In this document: piece after piece, positions 1 through 11,186 of the stretch
Layout: each line of letters opens with the position of its first letter
How positions within the stretch are numbered: position 1 is the first letter of the stretch
DNA from: Cryptomeria japonica
Taxonomy: Eukaryota > Streptophyta > Pinopsida > Cupressales > Cupressaceae
Assembly (NCBI RefSeq): GCF_030272615.1
Contig: NC_081415.1
Span: forward strand, 600,307,644-600,371,643
Length of the DNA: 64,000 nucleotides
Reading direction: 5' to 3'
Translations under genes and position numbers: made by a program
The notes under the pieces: generated by a model
Database searches by the model: none
What the model was told of the DNA's origin: nothing
Seen by the model: the letters and a program-made list of their open reading frames with translations, nothing else

Positions 1-1763
1 ATTTGTATTCAGCCATATTGTTCGTACAGGGAAAATGTATTCTGAATGACTTAGGGATAGAATCACCTTGAGGGGTGATGAAAATAATCCTAGCTCCAAC
101 TCCATGATTTGTATAGGATCCGTCAAAGTACAATTTCCACATGGTAGATGTTGTCAATGTAAACATAGATTCATCAGGAAAGTCTATTAGTAGTGGGTGA
201 TTGTCTTGCAAGGGAGCCTCTGCTAACTGATCTAATATAATCTTCCCTTTGATTGCCTTTTTTTCCACATACTCTATATCAAACTCACTTAAAATCATGA
301 CCCACTTAGCCAATCTTCCATTCAATGTTGCTCTGCTTAAAAAACATTTGAGTGGATCAAAACATGCAATGAGTTGGACTTTGTGATAGCATATAATGTC
401 TAAGTTTTTGAGATGCGAAGATCATTACTTGACATGCTCATTCTATAAGAGTGTAATTAAGCTTATATCCAATTATGGTTCTACTTATATATTAGATTGC
501 TCTTTCCTTTCCTTGATCATTATGTTGTGCCAACAAGGCTCCTAAAGATGAGTTTGTTGCTGATATATATAGTAATAGGGGCTTTCCTTGAGTAGGTGGA
601 ACTAATACTAGAGTATTAAGAAGATAATCCTTTAAAGCTTGAAAAGCTTCTTAGCACTTCTCTGTCCATTTGAAGGTGACTCCTTTTCTGAGTAAATACT
701 AAAATGGATGACATTTACCTACTAGTTGTTCTATGAACCTTCATATAAACTATACTCTTCCTTGTAACCCTCTTAACTGCTTAAGTGTTGATGGAGGTTG
801 CATATCCATGATTGCTTTGACCTTTGCAGGGTCTACTTCAATTCCTTTGTTAGACACAATAAATCCTAAAAGTTTGCCTGTTGTTACACCAAACACACAC
901 TTTTTGGGGTTTAACCTGACATTGTACTACTCTAATCAATCGAATATATTTGCAAGGACTTCAAGGTGACTTTCTCTTGTCTGTGATTTTGCAAGTATAT
1001 CATCCACATAGTCTTCCATGATATTGTGGATAATGTCATGAAATAGTGTCGGCGTATCCCTTTGATATGTTTCTCCTGCATTCTTAAGACCTAACGGCAT
1101 GGCATTCCAACAATATGTTCCCCATTGATAGGTAAATATCATCTTGTGTTGATATTCTGGTGCAATCCTAATCTGGTTATATCTTGAGAAACCATCCATT
1201 AATGAAAGAATTTCATTCCCGACAATCAAGTCAACTATCATGTCTATGTTGGGTAATGGGAAATAATCCTTAGGACATGCTTTGTTTAGATCTCAAAAGT
1301 CAGTACAAATTCCTATGCCCCCAGTGGGCTTAGTCATGGGTACCAGATTAGATATCAATTCTGCATAGTCAATAGGTCGAATGAAGCCCACATCCAGAAG
1401 CTTTTGGAGTTCTATTTTGACCAGTAATGCAATCTGTGGATGCATCTTTCTTAGATTTTGTTTGTACGGTTTAATTCTTGGTAGCAATGGTAAATGATGT
1501 AACACCAATTATGGATCTAGGCCTGGCATATCCGCATAGGACCAAGTGAAATTGATAGGACGTTGTTTGAAAAATTGTATGAATTTGTCCTTTTCTTCCT
1601 GGTTTAATGATTTTTCTAAGTGGATATTATGTACAACTTCTCCTTCTACTATATTGACTTCTTTTGTTTCTTCCATGAGTAATGTTGAATTGTCTTTTTC
1701 AATGGGGAGATTGTCTAACTCACTCCTACTATTGTGATCACTTTGATCCATATCTTTTTTCAT
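1..1763 (-). pseudogene. gypsy-1 reverse transcriptase and RNase H domains, broken
   Basis: The minus-strand translation from 1,763 starts in an acidic linker containing FTWSYADMPGLDP, the conserved lead-in to Ty3/gypsy RT. It continues with the RT fingers (FIRPIDYAE, TGGIGICTDF) and palm (SLMDGFSRYNQI, then the catalytic box YVDDIL near 1,000). In-frame stops occur near 1,508 and 1,290. From about 720 to 500 a worn RT-connection/RNase H stretch reads FKWTEKC and LLLYISAT. From 180 to 1 another RNase H start is visible (LYFDGSYTNHGVGA, then NNMAEYK), supplying the first D and E of that fold. Two successive RNase H-like regions fit the Tat lineage. The gene is interrupted by stops and cut by the window edge. 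Confidence 0.8.
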
Positions 1764-2199
1764 AGAGGTACTTGCCTCTCTAAACTATGTTGTTCTATCC
1801 AGCTCTATAGTAAATCCTGCCTTGTGATCATCTTGTGGAAACCCTTCTCTGACACCAAGGAATTCTGCAATAGCTTCTTGTTCTCAAACCAATCTAGAGT
1901 TTGTTTTCCTTCTCATCCCCAATCAATCAAATGTAAGTGTACACGGGGTAATTCATTACTCCCTTCTGTTGTAACAGATTCTGATAACATGCATACCTGG
2001 TTATTTGAGTGACCTGATATATTTTCATCATCGTTATGTGATTTGCGGTCCTCTATCATTTCTATTATTCATGGGCTGGAATCATGATCAGATAGGAATT
2101 CATAGTCGTATCACTTATCTCCTCTTGTTCTTGCATCTGATTTTGTTGTAGATTTGTGGGCCACCTTTGTATAGTGCTCACCCTTCTTAAGCCTAGTAT
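1764..2199 (-). other. gypsy-1 degenerate linker between G-patch region and RT
   Basis: This 430-bp stretch lies between two recognisable pol segments of gypsy-1. I see no domain or long reading frame here. It is probably a decayed part of the variable linker. Confidence 0.4.
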
Positions 2200-3673
2200 A
2201 AGTCATTGTCGTCTTTCTTTGTCTGATTCATTGGGTGGAGCTTGAGTTGTTTCCCTCAGCAAAAGTAATGACAACAACCAAGGATTGGGCTCAATTACTA
2301 GTGCTAAGCTTGTGTCTGTTACCATATTTTCTTGTGCAGATGTTTCAAATATTATATTGCTAGGTGACTTGGTGCTAGGTTCTTGTAGAAGTTGTCTCAT
2401 ATCTTCACCATTTGATTCCATACTAGGAGATGTTGGTACTTTCACGCTTGTCTGAGATGAAGAAGGAAATGCTCATGTTGACAAGTGACTTTGAGATATG
2501 TACTCTAGCGATAGCCTTGGTCTGTTCAGTATATCTAGTGTATGGTGTCTTGCTTCTGTTATACTTGGTACATGTTTATATCCTAACCCTTGATTCTTTG
2601 GATTTTCATTTGGTACAATGGGTTCTAATCTTCCTTGATTTTGTAATCCCAAGCCTGTGGTACCATCATATCCATGTTTTTGTAGCATCTTGAATCCCTT
2701 GCCATATTGATCTAAAGGTAACCTGGGTATTGTCTAGTCATCTTCTTCTATTTATATCCAATTATTGATATCTTCATTCGGAGATTTTTAGAGATTCTTC
2801 TTGTAAATCTACCCACCTAATGAAAGAGCATGAATCTGAGTATCTGACTATTTCTTTTCCTTTGTCTTTTTTCATTACTATGTTTTGAGGCTTCCCAAAA
2901 GACCTAAGAGAAAGAGATAATTGTTTTCCATTTGAGGTACTTGAAATAGAGTATTCCCCAAAACCAACATCCTTAATCTACAAAGAAGATGTTGTAGGCG
3001 CATTCTTCTATATTTCTATGATCGTTAATGACTCAATTTTTGTAGTGAGGGGTGTTTCTTGATTAATGGGTACCTGGTTATCTAAACTTGCCTTCAAGTG
3101 ATTATAGTGTTGAAATGGATTTAGATCACCCTTTATGGTGATTTCAATGTCATTGTATGAGAAATTAACACATTGGTGAAATATCGATGGTACAGCTTGC
3201 ATGGTATGAATCCATGGGTGGCCCAATAACATGTTGTACCCTAGTTCTTTGTCCACCACTTGGAAAGTAACCTCTGTTGTTATAGGTCCTACTTGCACTG
3301 GTAGCATAACTATACATTTTGAACGACACTACTCATCATCATATGCTTTGATGTTTATTCTTTTTGAAGGATCAATATGAAGTTTAGAATATCCCAATGC
3401 CTTAACCATCTTTAATGTACAGATGTTGAGACTAGCTCCTCCATCTATAAGTACTCTTCTGATTCTTCTCTTATGTATGTAAGCTTCTAGATGTAGCGGG
3501 TCATTATGGAGAAGTCTATCACTGGTAATATCTTGTTCTGTGAATACAATACGGGTACCATTTTCCAAATTCCCCACCATGGATTGGAAGGCATTTTCAT
3601 CTATATCTTTGTCAACTATTGAATCTTGAAGTGCTTTGTTCAAGATAGCTTTATGAGTTGGTGATATATGCAA
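2200..3673 (-). pseudogene. gypsy-1 aspartic protease and G-patch-like linker
   Basis: Minus-strand frames 3,673-3,329 and 3,307-3,008 together make a retroviral-type aspartic protease. The active-site segment is VLIDGGASLNI near 3,450, with the DGGAS form usual in Tat elements rather than DTGA. It is followed by the flap region and by NMLLGHPWIH near 3,230. A stop near 3,327 separates the halves. Downstream, 2,688-2,473 begins MLQKHGYDGTTGLG and continues with glycine-rich NQGLGY, a G-patch-like segment often found between protease and RT in this lineage. The frame 2,445-2,203 is a low-complexity linker. All are disrupted by stops. Confidence 0.72.
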
Positions 3674-3691
3674 TAGTTCAAAGAGTGATAT

Positions 3692-4541
3692 CTATGTTGG
3701 GATTTTCTTGAGTTTCTCTACAACATTATAGGTCCCTACTATTGGTGGTGGGTTTGATGGGACTGCTTGTAAAGTTACTTTAGATCTGTGAGTAACTACT
3801 GCATAGTCTCTGTCTTTGGGAGTTATCGTGATTGTAGCCACTGTATCATCTCTTGTGAGGGAACTATCAGTAACATATATTGTGTTATCAAGGTTCATTT
3901 CATATACCTTCCTATAGTCATTATGTGAAACTCTAACATCCATGATATGTGTTATAAGTTCATCTTCAAACCATCCTAAATGAAATGGTTCTTCATGCCC
4001 CCGGTCCATAAGACAGAGATTCTTGTCTTCATCATATTTTAGTGTTTCTGATAGCATACAGATTTGGTTATCATAGTTGTAAGTCTCTTGATATTTCTCA
4101 TCATTATCAAATGCTTCTCATGAATCATCATTTACTACATCTCCCGAGTTAATGGCATGAATAGTATAGTCATATGAGACTTTTGTGTAGTTAGTTGTAT
4201 TTTCTTGTGTTCCTGATGTAGATGCCTTCCCTTTATCATGTTTGACAAATGGATCATTAAAGATGGTATGATTCATGTTTGCTGAAGTTTTGTTGGTGTC
4301 AATTATGATGTCACCTTTATCGATTATGTCTTGGATTAAGTTTTTCAATTTATAGCAACTTGCAGTTTTGTGACCTTTAGTACGATGATATTCACAGGAA
4401 TCACTAGCATTCCACCATGTAGGTTTGAAAGGACCTGGTTCATATACTCTTACTTCTGGCAAAGTGATCATGTTTATCTGTATCAACTTTTTTAACGTTG
4501 ATTCAATAGGTTCCCCTAGAGGTGTGTAATTCCTTTTTGAT
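3692..4541 (-). pseudogene. gypsy-1 gag C-terminus with zinc-binding motif
   Basis: The minus-strand frame 4,486-4,118 contains CEYHRTKGHKTASCYKLKNL near 4,400, the C-x2-H-x4-H-x4-C pattern used in Tat gag proteins. It is followed by a helix ending in IDKGDI. The frame 4,057-3,692 is the linker leading into protease. The region was cut from the rest of gag (11,187-13,498) when Copia A1 inserted at 4,546/4,547. The coding phase continues across once the insertion and one GTATT copy are removed. Stops at 4,117 and 3,691 break it. Confidence 0.72.
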
Positions 4542-4546
4542 GTATT

Positions 4547-5597
4547 TGTTAGGTCTCAGTCACAACTGAGAGGGGGGGGTGAATCAGTTGTCTAATAAAT
4601 TCAAACCAAAAACAACTTAACCAACTTAATGCTTAATACCGGCAAACTAGTTTAATATGTTGGTAGACAGATTTAATAGTTAATTGCTATACCGGTAAGG
4701 ATTAGTGCATGAAACATAAAGACAAAGTCATCCACAACACATAACACCAATATTTGTACGTGGAAACCCTGTAAGGGGAAAAACCACGATGGGAAACCTT
4801 ACCCACAATCAGATGATACTACTACAGATAGTAAGTGTACATAAATGGGGTCTGCACATGTAGAAAGGCCAAGCGCCTAGAGCTCACTGCTCAATCACAA
4901 AAGGGAGTCACACTGACTATAGTTGGATGGTTAAATCCAATAAGAATGTACTGCACAAATTAGCATCTTCATATGTTGGATTCAGTACCGGTGTAGTTCT
5001 GATTGTCTTCACAAAAACCCTCCTTCAATCTTCAAATGATGTATGTGTGTATAGCTCTACTTATTCTCGCATATACCTTCTCACAATCCTTTTCGCATTC
5101 CACACTTGATCTTACAAATAAGATCTTACATTTGTACCATAACCTAAGACCAATTTTAGTAGGTTGTCTCTACAAGATATTTACAATAAAAGCATTTTAC
5201 AAACAAAACAATATCTGATGCAATAACCGATTGAACATGTCAGCTTAATGCATTTACAACAATAATTAATCATCTTCAAAGCGTGCCATGTTGATCTGGA
5301 AAAGATAAACCTGTCGGTCTATGCCTTGGACCTATTTGTCGGTAATAGCAAATATGCAAATTTGAATATACCAATAACCAATTTTCCAAAACAAGATGTC
5401 AAAATGATGTTTTCGACATTACCAAGTGTTTTCCACACCATTCCAAGTGTCGGTGATCATTATATGTTGTCGGTGTACCATATACCAGTGACTGTGCAAA
5501 AGTCAATTATTTGCCGGTGAATGTTGCTGGATCTCCAAAGTGCTAGAGTTTTAGTAGATGTTGACATCAATGAAAAAACCATACCAAAATACCAACA
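4547..5597 (-). repeat. Copia A1 3' LTR
   Basis: This copy is homologous to 10,133-11,181. It begins TGTTAGGTCTC on the plus strand and ends ACCAACA. A run of eight G's near 4,570 is the complement of the poly-C block close to the LTR's 3' end. Confidence 0.92.
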
Positions 5598-5611
5598 ATC
5601 TCCCCCTTTGG
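5598..5611 (-). promoter_or_regulatory. Copia A1 polypurine tract
   Basis: The minus strand reads CCAAAGGGGGAGAT directly next to the 3' LTR, where plus-strand DNA synthesis is primed. Similar G-rich purine tracts recur at about 5,719-5,729, 5,771-5,781 and 5,849-5,858. Confidence 0.85.
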
Positions 5612-5939
5612 TATTGATGGCAACACAAGATGGAAAAACCATCAAAGTGCCAAATACCAAAAACAAACAATCTCTGAAATCAAAATACAGAGAGTAATAA
5701 TCTCTCTCAAACAACAATCTCTCCCCCTGGGAGCAACATGTGTTTTCCTTGTGTTTTTCAATACCAATCTCTCCCCCTTTGACATCAAATGCCAAAGTTC
5801 TTACCAACCCAAGTTCATATACAAAATACCAATCAATTTAGTATACCAACTACTCCCCCTAAGAAGTAGCTTCCCATCAAAGTCGGAATAAAGATTTCTC
5901 TGTTAATTCTATCGGTTGATGACAATCATCAACTTCCTA

Positions 5940-8900
5940 AGTCTTTACCGGTGGGGGTATGACTCCAAGCTAATCTCTGAGATATTAAAAAGTCTCCTTA
6001 GGTAGAGGTTTAGTAAAGATATCTGCAATCTGCTCTTTAGTATTCACATAAACCAGTTTTATTTCCTTTGCTTCAACATTTTCCCTTAGAAAATTCAGTT
6101 TGATAGAAACATGTTTGGTTTTAGAATGTAATACCGAATTCTTAGATATATCAATTGTTGTAGTGTTATCACAATAGATAGTAATAGGTTCCTTGCATTT
6201 TACCTTTATGTCTTTTAACATTTGCTTAAGCCATAGTACCTATGTACAGTTAGTTGCTGCTGCAACTTACTCTGATTCTATTGTTTATAAAGATGTACAA
6301 CTTTGTTTCTTACTTAACCAAGAAACTAGTTTGTTTCCAAGAAAGAATGCTCCGCCGGTGGTGATTTTTCTATCATCCACATCTCCTACCCAATTTTCAT
6401 CTATGTATGCACATAATTCAAATTTTTCATCTCTAGGATACCATAATCCAAGATTTATAGTGCCTTGTAAGTACCGAAAAATCCTTTTTACTGCTGATTC
6501 ATGATTTTCTCTAGGATTACTTTGAAATCTTGAAACAATACATACTGCATTCATAATATCAGGTCTGGTTTGTGTTAAATACAATAAACCTCTTATCATA
6601 GATTTGTATCTGGTTGGATTAACAGGTGTACATTCATCCCTTAGTGATAGTTTGTCATTTGTAGTCATAGGTGTGCTTACCGGTTTAGAGTTCTCCATCC
6701 CAAATTTCTTTAGTAACTCTTTTAAGTACTTGGATTGACTCAAGAATATACCTTGATCAGTCTATGAAATCTGCAATCCTAAAAAGAATTTTATTTCTCC
6801 AATCATAGACATTTCAAATTCTTGCTGCATTTTAATGAAAAATTCTTTACATAATCCATCTTCTCCTCCAAAGATTATATCATCAACAAATACTTCTATA
6901 ACCAAGATGTCATCATTAGTCACTTTATAGTATAAATTGTTGTTTGTATTTCCTTTAGAAAAAACAATCTTCAAAAGATATGTATCCAATCTTGCATACC
7001 AAGCTCTTGGAGCTTGCTTCAATCCATACAAAGTTTTTCTTAACCTGCAAACCATATCTTTGTCATCTGTCAAAGAAAATCCATCAGGTTGTTCAATGTA
7101 GGCTTCCTCTTCAAGATCTCCATTCAAGAATGCACATTTAATATCCATTTGATAAACTGTGTAGTTCTTGTGTGCTGCAAAAGCCAAGAATAATCTAATT
7201 GCCTCTATTCTAGCTACTGGTGCAAAGGTTTCATTATAATCAATTCCTTCTTTTTGAGAATATCCTTTACACACTAGTCTTTCTTTATTTCTGATAACCT
7301 TACCATCTTCATTAAGTTTGTTTCTGAATACCCATTTGGTTCCAATTACATTTTTATCTTTAGGCTAGGGAACTAATGTCCACGTGTTATTCTTCTCAAT
7401 TTGTTCTAATTCTTCTTCCATAGCTTTAATCCAGTGTTTATCTTCACATGCCTCATTAACTAATGATGGTTCAATTTGAGAAATAAGACATACCTCTTCA
7501 TTTGCCATTATTCCTCTTGTCATAACTCCTTTAAACTTGTTTCCAATTATCTGATCTTCAGAATGATTCAGTCTTACATACTGGGGTGTCTTTGTTTGTT
7601 GTTGTTCCTCAGTTATTGTGGAATCCTCAGATGATACTAGGGTAAGTGGATCTTCATTCTATACTAGTGGATTCAGTGTAGATTCATTTGTCAAAAATTT
7701 TGTTTCCAGTTCAGAGTCTATATACCTTGAAGTTCCTCTGAATTGTTCATCAATCTTTACATTTGTACTTTCAACAATTTTCTGCAATCTTTTGTTATAA
7801 CATCTATATGCCTTGCTTTTAGATGAATAACCAAGAAATATTCCTTCATCACTTCTAGGATCAAATTTGCCAATGTACTCATCTCTTCTAATATAACATT
7901 TACTTCCAAAAATTCTAAAATATTTAAGAGTAGGAGTAATACCAAACCATAGTTCATGAGGGGTCTTACCGATTTCACCTTTGATGTGAACTTTGTTGAA
8001 TGTATAGACCATTGTACTAATTGCCTCTCTCCAATATACATGTGGTAGATTTGCTTCTGATAATATACTTCTTGCTGCATCCAAGATAGTTCTATTTTTC
8101 CTTTCAACAACTCCATTCTGTTGTGGTGTCTGGGGTGCTGATAGTTGTCTTCTGATTCCATTTACTTCATAGAATGTATTAAATTCCTTAGATGTAAATT
8201 CTCCTCCTTGATCTGATCTTAGACATTTGATTTTCTTACCAGTTTCATTTTCTACCATTGCTTTGAACAGTTTGAACTTTTCAAGTGCTTCTGATTTTTC
8301 TCTAAGAAAAGTAACCCAACACATTCTAGAGTGGTCATCAATGATTAGCATGAAATATCTATCACCTTGTAAGATTTTAGTTCTAGTTGGACCACATAAA
8401 TCAGTGTGAATCAAATCAAGAGCATTATTGGATTTTTCTGGAATACTTTTGAAACTAGCTCTAACTTGTTTTCCAAATTGACATTCCTTACATACTATAT
8501 TGTGAGGTTTGACAATTTTAGGTAAATCTCTAACTGCCTTAATAGTACTGATCTTCACCATGCAATCAAAGTTTACATGACAGAGTCTCTTATACCATAG
8601 CCAACTTTCATCAATATGAGCAATCAAGCATGTCTTTTCATTGTTATTTAGATGAAAGATGTTACCTCTAGTTTGGTTACCGGTTGCAATTTCCAAACCA
8701 GTTCTATTCATGATTTTGTATTTTCCATTTTTGAATTGTAACTGAAATCCTTTCTCAACTAGTTGACCAACACTCAAAAGATTATGCTTTAATCCTTCAA
8801 CATAGTAAACATTATCAGTATTATGCTTACCATCAAGAGATATTGTACCCTTACCTTTGATCAAACAAGCTTTATCATCTCCAAATCTCACTAAGCCTCC

Positions 8901-10076
8901 ATTGTATTCTTGAAAGTTCAAGAATTTAGTTTTGTCTCCTGTCATATGATGTGAGCATCCTGAATCAATGATCCATTCATCCTTTACTTCAACTTTAGCT
9001 ACCAATCCTTGTTCTACTGGTTGAGCAGTAGGTGTCGGTTGATCTTCTATTATAGCAACAAAAACCCATCCATTGTCTGTCGGATCCTCATCAGAATCAT
9101 CAGTCACACCTTCATCAGCAATGTAACAAGATTTGTCTTTATTCTTCTTAAATTTGTATCTATGATATTCAGGGTTAGGCTTGTATGTCCTTCTATCTTC
9201 TTCTCTTAGTCTAGCATGTCTATCAGGGCATCTTGAAGTCATATGACCAATCTTATTGCAGTTAAAACATTTAAAGGGTGCTTTACCTTCATACTTACTT
9301 CCAACTGGACCTTTAGGCATTTTCCTTGTAAATAGTGCTTCAAGTTCTTCAAGTTCTTCATTCTCTTTCCTGCTTTCTTCAAGTTCTCTTGCATAAAAGG
9401 CTTTCCAATCAGATTTTTCAAATGATGGAGTAGATGATGTTGAATCTGTCTTTATAGTAGCAACAGGACCAAATTCTTCAATTTCAAAGGCTGAAAGTTT
9501 TCCAATCAATGTATCCCTAGTTACTGATGTATTAGGCATTGTTCTTAATTCATTTATAGCAGTGACTTTCATTTTATATGCCGGTGGAAATCCTCTTAAA
9601 ACTTTTGAAACAATTTCATCCTCACTTAAGGTTCCTCCACAACATTTAATACCCAAAACAATCTCATTTACTCTTTCCATAAAAGCAGAAATCCTTTCAT
9701 CTTCTTCCATTTTCAGATGTTCATACCTGACCTGGAAGCTTTCAAGTTTTGCAATTTTGACTGTTGAATCTCCTTCATTCAGTGTTTCCAAATGATCCCA
9801 AATAGCTTTAGCAGTAGACCTATTTGATAGTCCCATGATTTGTTGATCTGATAATTCACTCAAAAGTGCTTCTCTTGCTTTGCAATCATTTTCTTCATCT
9901 TTACCCAAGGTAGGTGGATTAGGCTGACCAAGAGTAGGAGCAGTATAAGCATTCTTTGTAACATCCTAGATGTCCTTTCCAATGCAATTTAGATGTGTCT
10001 CCATTGTGATCTTTCATATGCCATAATTAGTTCCATCAAGTTTAGGATTGTCCTTTCTGAAATAGTTAGTAGACAT
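5940..10076 (-). pseudogene. Copia A1 gag-pol, broken by several stops
   Basis: The start codon is at 10,076 (minus), reading MSTN like copy A2. Two tryptophan codons of the gag N-terminus have become stops near 10,011 and 9,967. The long open frame 9,908-7,659 carries gag, a zinc knuckle (CFNCNKIGHMTSRC), protease (WIIDSGCSHHMTGD), the integrase zinc region (CKECQFGKQ) and D,D,E core (LIHTDLCGP, LRSDQGGEF, PQQNGVVERKNRT). RT lies at 7,274-6,762 with box [10 protein letters not shown]. The remaining RT and RNase H lie at 6,743-5,985 and end in ADIFTKPLP. Stops fall at 7,659, 6,762-6,764 and near 6,285 and 6,221. The stop at 6,762-6,764 is shared with A2. The order PR-INT-RT-RH is that of Copia. 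Confidence 0.88.
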
Positions 10077-10117
10077 TGGATCTCCTCAAGCTGTTAAACT
10101 TCTGCAAAAGAGGACTA

Positions 10118-10130
10118 GGCTCTGATACCA
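10118..10130 (-). promoter_or_regulatory. Copia A1 primer-binding site (initiator tRNA-Met)
   Basis: The minus strand reads TGGTATCAGAGCC two bases inside the 5' LTR. This is the standard plant Copia site that pairs with the 3' end of initiator tRNA-Met. Confidence 0.92.
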
Positions 10131-10132
10131 AT

Positions 10133-11181
10133 TGTTAGGTCCCGATGACAACTGAGAGGGGGGGTGAAGCAGTTGTTTAATAAATTCAAACCAAAAACAA
10201 CTTAACCAACTTAATGCTTAATACCGGTAAACTAGTTTAATATGCTGGTAGACAGATTTAACAGTTAATTGTTATATCGGTAAGGATTAGTGCATGAAAC
10301 ATAAAGACAAAGTCATCCACAACACATAACACCAATATTTGTACATGGAAACCCTATAAGTGGAAAAACCATGGTGGGAAACCTTACCCACAATTAGATG
10401 ATACTACTGCACATAGTAAGTGTACATAAATGGGATCTGCACATGTAGAAAGGCCAAGTGCCTAGAGCTCACTGCTCAATCACAAAAGGGAGTCACACTG
10501 GCTACAGTTGGATGGTTAAATCCAATAAGAATGTACTGCACAAATTAGCATCTTCATATGCTGGATTCAATACCAGTGTAGTTCTGATTATCTTCACAAA
10601 AACCCTCCTTCAATCTTCAAATGATGTCTGCATGTATAGCTCTACTTATTCTCACATATACCTTCTCACAATCCTTTTCGCATTCCACACTTGATCTTAC
10701 AAATAAGATCTTACATTTATACCATAACCTAAGACCAATTTAGTAGGTCGGCTCTACAAGATATTTACAATAAATGAATTTTACAAACAAAACAATATCT
10801 GATGCAATAACCGATTGAACATGTCGGCTTAATGCATTTACCACAATAATTAATCATCTCCAAAGCATGCCATGCTGATCTGGAAAAGATAAACCTGCTG
10901 GTGTATGCCCTGGACCTATTTGCTAGTAATAGAAAATATGCAAATTTGAATATACCAATAACCAATTTTCCAAAACAAGATGTCAAAATGATGTTTTCGA
11001 CATTACCAAGTGTTTTCCACACTATTCCACATGTCAGTGATCATTATATCCTTCCGGTGTACCATATATCGGTGACTATGCAAAAGTCACTTGTTTGTCG
11101 GTGAATGTTGCTGGATCTCCAAAGTGCTAGAGTTTTAGTAGGTGTTGACATCAATGACAAAGCCATACCAAAATACCAACA
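10133..11181 (-). repeat. Copia A1 5' LTR
   Basis: This is the partner of 4,547-5,597. It differs by scattered substitutions and small indels, so the insertion is not recent. It should hold the element's promoter, but I could not point to a convincing TATA box. Confidence 0.92.
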
Positions 11182-11186
11182 GTATT

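Larger units (their letters stand above)
4547..11181 (-). mobile_element. Copia A1, full-length LTR retrotransposon nested in gypsy-1 gag
   Basis: The boundaries are exact. GTATT at 4,542-4,546 is repeated at 11,182-11,186, and both LTR outer ends read TGTTAGG...CCAACA. The LTRs are 1,051 bp (4,547-5,597) and 1,049 bp (10,133-11,181). A primer-binding site complementary to initiator tRNA-Met and a GGGGGAGA polypurine tract sit at the expected sites, so the element reads on the minus strand. The gag-pol frame is broken by stops. A2 at 33,810-40,492 is the same family. The LTR carries a poly-C motif before its 3' end, which resembles SIRE-lineage Copia elements; that lineage call is tentative. 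Confidence 0.93.
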
